Positions 61,352-64,000 of a DNA stretch of 64,000 nucleotides are shown one piece after another. This DNA is from Aeromicrobium terrae. GTDB lineage: Bacteria > Actinomycetota > Actinomycetes > Propionibacteriales > Nocardioidaceae. A program made the position numbers and the translations under genes. The notes below the pieces were generated by a model that was given only the letters and a program-made list of their open reading frames with translations, did not search any database and was not told the origin of the DNA. The stretch lies in assembly GCF_008039565.1 (NCBI RefSeq), contig NZ_VDUX01000003.1, forward strand, positions 248,001-312,000, given 5' to 3'. Position 1 is the stretch's first letter. Each line of letters starts with the position of its first letter.

Positions 61352-61990
61352 ATGAGCCTCAAGACCCTCCCCTACAAGCTGGCGCGACTGCCGCTCGCGA
61401 CCCTCGACCGCGGCCTGAGCCGCCTGCCCGAGACGTCGCTCCCCCGCACGACGCTGGACAAGGCGATCGGGTCGGCCGACGTGTTCGCGGGCTCGCTGCT
61501 GGGCGACCAGGAGATCGCCGACCGCGGCGCCGAGCGCATCGAGCGTGCGGAGAAGCTCGCCGAGAGTGCGCACCTGAAGCACGAGGCCAAGGATCGACGC
61601 CGCAAGGCCGAGAAGGTCAACGAGGCCGCCCGTGAGGAGGCCGCGGAGAAGCGGCAGAAGGCTGCGGCGAACGTGAAGGACGGCCTAGACCAGGCCAAGG
61701 AGGTCGAGACCGAGGCCAAGAAGCAGGCCGCGGCCAACGCCACCAAGACCAAGGCCGCGAGGAAGGCTGCTGCCGACAAGAAGGCCGAGGAGCGCCAGAA
61801 GACCGTCGAGCAGCGCAAGAAGCGGGTCGCCAGCCAGGCCGAGGCGAAGAAGAAGGCGGCTCGCCAGCAGGCGTCGAGCGAGCTCAAGGACGCCAAGGAG
61901 TCCAGCCAGTCCGCCGCCGAGGCCAAGGCCGACGCCGAGGTCCTCAGCGAGCTGCAGGACGCCAAGAAGGACGAGCGTCAGCAGGACTGA
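61352..61990 (+). CDS. Ala/Lys-rich coiled-coil protein
   Basis: A 212-residue protein. SLKTLPYKLARLPLATLDRGL at the N-terminus leads to SADVFAGSLLGDQEIADRGAERIERA and then a long Ala/Lys/Glu helix similar in composition to IF-2 N-terminal regions; similarity hits of that kind reflect composition only. It follows the CsbD-like gene and is probably its partner in stress protection. A good terminator follows. Confidence 0.75.
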   Translation: MSLKTLPYKLARLPLATLDRGLSRLPETSLPRTTLDKAIGSADVFAGSLLGDQEIADRGAERIERAEKLAESAHLKHEAKDRRRKAEKVNEAAREEAAEKRQKAAANVKDGLDQAKEVETEAKKQAAANATKTKAARKAAADKKAEERQKTVEQRKKRVASQAEAKKKAARQQASSELKDAKESSQSAAEAKADAEVLSELQDAKKDERQQD

Positions 61991-61999
61991 TCACGACGT

Positions 62000-62036
62000 C
62001 GACGGGCACCGATCCACGCAGGATCGGGGCCCGTCG
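62000..62036. terminator. Hairpin terminator between convergent genes
   Basis: CGACGGGC-A-CCGATCC (62000-62015) pairs with GGATCGG-G-GCCCGTCG (62021-62036) around ACGCA, with one internal mismatch. It lies between the coiled-coil operon and the aquaporin gene and may serve both. Confidence 0.8.
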
Positions 62037-62044
62037 TCGTGCTG

Positions 62045-62770
62045 CTAGTCGCGCTCGCCGGTGATGAGCGCGTGGGTGATGCCGGCGATGATCGCGCCGA
62101 CCGCCGGGGCGAGGATGAACACCCACACCTGGCCGAGGGCGTCGCCGCCGCCGAACCACGCGACCCCGAGCGACCGCGCCGGGTTGACCGACGTGTTGCT
62201 GATCGGGATCGAGATCAGGTGGATGAGCGTCAGCGCGAGGCCGATGGTCATGCCCGCGAACGCCGGCGTAGCGCGCTTGGACGTCACGCCGATGATCACG
62301 TACAGGAACATCGCCGTGAGCAGGACCTCGGCGATGATCACCGACCACAGCTCGTAGCCGCCGGGTGAGTGGTCGCCGTAGCCGTTGAGGGCGAAGTTGT
62401 TCGTCGCGTCGAACCCGTCCTTGCCGTTGGCGATGGCGAGGAGGGCCGCACCGGCGACCGTCGCGCCTACGACCTGCGCGACCACGTAGGCCGGCACGTC
62501 CTTCCACGCGAAACGACCGGCCGCTGCGAGACCGACGGTGATGGCGGGGTTGAAGTGGGCGCCGGACACGTGGCCCAGCGCGTAGGCGCCGGTGAGCACC
62601 GTGAGGCCGAAGGCCAAGGCGACACCGAGGTTGCCGACCTGGTCGCCGGCGAAGATCGCCGTTCCGCAGCCGCCGAGGACGAGCCAGAAGGTGCCGAGTG
62701 CCTCGGCCCCGAGCCTGGAGCTCCCCGTGGGTGGAACGGTCTCAACAGGTGTTGCGGACTGATCGGTCAT
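62045..62770 (-). CDS. aqpZ: Aquaporin Z-type water channel
   Basis: A 241-residue MIP channel with six helices and both NPA boxes (74-76 and 196-198). The selectivity filter residues match AqpZ: Phe in ALAFGLTVL, His184 in LIHLISIPI, Thr193 in NTSVNPARS and Arg199. It therefore conducts water rather than glycerol. The start is ATG 62770. Confidence 0.93.
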   Translation of the reverse strand: MTDQSATPVETVPPTGSSRLGAEALGTFWLVLGGCGTAIFAGDQVGNLGVALAFGLTVLTGAYALGHVSGAHFNPAITVGLAAAGRFAWKDVPAYVVAQVVGATVAGAALLAIANGKDGFDATNNFALNGYGDHSPGGYELWSVIIAEVLLTAMFLYVIIGVTSKRATPAFAGMTIGLALTLIHLISIPISNTSVNPARSLGVAWFGGGDALGQVWVFILAPAVGAIIAGITHALITGERD

Positions 62771-62913
62771 GAGAATTCCTCTCTCCGAGCAGGAGGTACC
62801 GCTTCTCGGAAGGTACTCCCGGGAAATCAGGTGCTCCAAGCACCGAGTCGGAGTGTCGGAGGGAGAGCCCATGATGAGGACCTGACAGAGCGGCGGCTAC
62901 GAAGGAGGCCTCG

Positions 62914-63324
62914 ATGGCATCGCTGATCCAGGAGACGACGATCGACGCGTCGCCCGACCACGTGTGGGACGCGCTCCGCGACTTCGGCGCCCTGCACCGG
63001 CGACTCGTGCCCGGTTTCGTCACGGACGCCGTGACCGATGGCGACGTCCGGACGGTGACGTTCTTCAACGGTGGGGTGGCCAAGGAGCAGCTCGTAGGTG
63101 TCGACGACCAGGCCCGCCGCTTGGCCTACTCGATCATCGATAGCGGTGTCGGGCTCACGTGCCACATGGCGTCCGCCCAGGTCCTCGACGCCGGCGACGG
63201 CACGAGCCGGTTCGTGTGGACTGCCGACTTCCTGCCCGACGCCGCGGCACCGACCGTCGACGCGCTCATGGCGAAGGGGCTGAGCGTCATCAAGCAGCAC
63301 CTCGAGGAGCAGGCGGCACGCTGA
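62914..63324 (+). CDS. SRPBCC family protein (polyketide cyclase-like)
   Basis: A 136-residue START-fold protein. LIQETTIDASPDHVWDALRDFGALHRRLVPGFV, YSIIDSGVGLTCHMASAQV and SRFVWTADFLPD follow the polyketide cyclase/dehydrase pattern. A GAAGGAGG ribosome site lies just before the ATG. It stands alone between the aquaporin and the small toxin pair. Ligand is unknown. Confidence 0.85.
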   Translation: MASLIQETTIDASPDHVWDALRDFGALHRRLVPGFVTDAVTDGDVRTVTFFNGGVAKEQLVGVDDQARRLAYSIIDSGVGLTCHMASAQVLDAGDGTSRFVWTADFLPDAAAPTVDALMAKGLSVIKQHLEEQAAR

Positions 63325-63355
63325 CTCAGCGCCGGCCCGGGCGGGGCTCAGACCG

Positions 63356-63610
63356 TCAGGCTGGTTGCTTGAAGCGCTTCATCGCTGCCTGATGACTGAC
63401 ACCGAGTGCCTCGCCGATCTGCGTCCACGTCGCCCCGGACTCGCGCGCTTCAGCGACGACATCTGACAGCTGCTGATCGATGTACTCACGAAACTGCGCA
63501 GCCCAGTGCAGCGCCCGCAGCGGATCACGACCCGAGCTGACAGCAGCGTCGACGTCGAAGTCCTCGAAACGCGAAGCGAGCTCGTCATCAGTCATCTTTT
63601 GCTTTGCCAT
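63356..63610 (-). CDS. Small HTH DNA-binding protein, putative antitoxin
   Basis: An 84-residue acidic protein from ATG 63610. The C-terminal HTH reads SGATWTQIGEALGVSHQAAMKRF, a sigma-region-4-like motif seen in small antitoxins. It starts 5 bp after the upstream gene's stop, and two palindromes upstream of that gene are its likely binding sites. Antitoxin function is inferred. Confidence 0.7.
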   Translation of the reverse strand: MAKQKMTDDELASRFEDFDVDAAVSSGRDPLRALHWAAQFREYIDQQLSDVVAEARESGATWTQIGEALGVSHQAAMKRFKQPA

Positions 63611-63615
63611 GATCA

Positions 63616-63864
63616 TCACCGCTTCTTGAGTCTGCGAAGGAACGTGGGACGGGCAGGCATCACGTGAACGACCGTCTCGATGGTGATGCCATCTGGGGCA
63701 AACACGACCCCGACTTCGAGGAGGTCGCCCGATTGAGTTGGTCCAACGAGGATCGCCAGTGAGTGATCATCTTGGTCGTGAAACTCGTCGATGTGGTGGA
63801 TCACGGCGTGCTCGATCTGTTCCAGGGTGTAGCCGCGCTTCAGCGCGGCATCCGTGACCCTCAC
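63616..63864 (-). CDS. Putative toxin (BrnT/DUF4258-like)
   Basis: An 82-residue basic-ended protein from GTG 63864. SGDLLEVGVVFAPDGITIETVVHVMPAR resembles the beta-sheet and terminal Arg region of BrnT/RelE-like RNase toxins, but the match is weak. It is the first gene of the pair, before the HTH protein, as in BrnTA-type modules. The promoter has no room for a ribosome site, so the transcript is probably leaderless. Confidence 0.55.
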   Translation of the reverse strand: MRVTDAALKRGYTLEQIEHAVIHHIDEFHDQDDHSLAILVGPTQSGDLLEVGVVFAPDGITIETVVHVMPARPTFLRRLKKR

Positions 63865-63866
63865 AT

Positions 63867-63910
63867 TGCAACTTTAGTTGCATCCGCCCAGTCATGCAAC
63901 CAGGGTTGCA
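63867..63910 (-). promoter_or_regulatory. Toxin-antitoxin promoter with two tandem operators
   Basis: TGCAACT-TT-AGTTGCA (63867-63882) and TGCAACC-AG-GGTTGCA (63895-63910) are perfect 16-bp palindromes with centres 28 bp apart. On the minus strand, TTGCAT (63899-63894), a 17-bp spacer and TAAAGT (63876-63871) form a promoter, and the GTG starts 6 nt later. One operator covers each promoter element, as expected for autorepression by an HTH antitoxin. Confidence 0.75.
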
Positions 63911-63916
63911 ATCTTG

Positions 63917-64000
63917 CTATCTCCAGCCGAGGCCAGGCGCGACGTGCAGGATGACCGACTCCAGGATGTGCGCGTTGTACTCAACGCCCAGCTGGTTGGG
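63917..64000 (-). CDS. C-terminal fragment of a minus-strand gene
   Basis: A frame runs in from the right edge and ends at TAG (63919-63917). The 27 visible residues include QLGVEYNAHILESV and VAPGLGWR, with normal codon use. The family is not recognised from this tail. The toxin operators begin just after its stop. Confidence 0.5.
   Translation of the reverse strand, partial: PNQLGVEYNAHILESVILHVAPGLGWR

Noticed and set aside
61352-61990. Similarity to translation initiation factor IF-2
   Set aside because: The resemblance rests only on Ala/Lys/Glu composition; no G domain is present.
1-64000. CRISPR arrays, tRNA or rRNA genes, insertion sequences
   Set aside because: No regularly spaced direct repeats, cloverleaf-type sequences or transposase motifs were seen on either strand; a covariance-model search would settle tRNAs and small RNAs.

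Overview
This window looks like a chromosome segment of a high-GC actinomycete. It opens with a DUF3090/SCO1664 gene pair that is typical of Actinomycetota. It also holds a 13E12-type DUF222/HNH gene, many GTG starts, frequent ATGA start/stop overlaps and several apparently leaderless promoters. Gene content and an intergenic repeat ending in GGTGGTCTCGATAC suggest a Nocardioidaceae-like host (Nocardioides or Aeromicrobium); that placement is inference. No rRNA, tRNA, CRISPR array, transposase or integrase was recognised, and no stretch longer than about 300 bp lacks a gene.

Left part (1-9.4 kb): housekeeping and small stress genes. These are DUF3090/SCO1664, a cytosolic-looking HtrA-type protease, an ArsR-SRPBCC pair behind a leaderless promoter, a nucleoside deaminase, and a compact cluster of a membrane protein, a hemerythrin, two cupin-type proteins (one fused to DUF2249) and a cysteine-bearing HTH regulator. 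That cluster shares an inverted-repeat operator and looks like a nitric-oxide/iron-sulfur stress regulon. A DadA-like oxidase, DUF2200, DUF2867 and a TetR gene with two palindromic sites follow.

9.4-18.4 kb: a minus-strand catabolic operon encodes a flavin monooxygenase, a sugar-type ABC importer and an acetoacetyl-CoA synthetase fused in frame to a TetR regulator. A perfect 24-bp palindrome lies just upstream of the first gene. An AraC regulator and an NTF2-fold protein adjoin it.

18.4-31.2 kb: assorted small genes, then a minus-strand cluster that pairs an (R)-amine-transaminase-like enzyme with alanine dehydrogenase, a complete carbohydrate-type ABC importer and a LysR regulator. A shared 13-mer lies upstream of two of its units.

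31.2-43.7 kb: an HNH protein, a YCII protein, two DUF4386 paralogues, a TetR-NTF2 circuit with a perfect 19-bp inverted repeat, an XRE-cupin/thioredoxin-reductase-like divergent pair, and a MalT-type LuxR regulator followed by a tightly overlapping run of membrane genes.

43.85-59.6 kb: a complete type 1 BREX phage-defence operon in the order brxA-brxB-brxC-pglX-pglZ-brxL. It ends in a translationally coupled PHP-domain/SMC-like ATPase (TrlF-type) that is not one of the six core BREX genes.

59.9-64 kb: a MEDS-STAS protein, two alanine-rich coiled-coil stress proteins, aquaporin Z, an SRPBCC protein, a small putative toxin-antitoxin pair with two tandem palindromic operators, and the 3' end of one more minus-strand gene.
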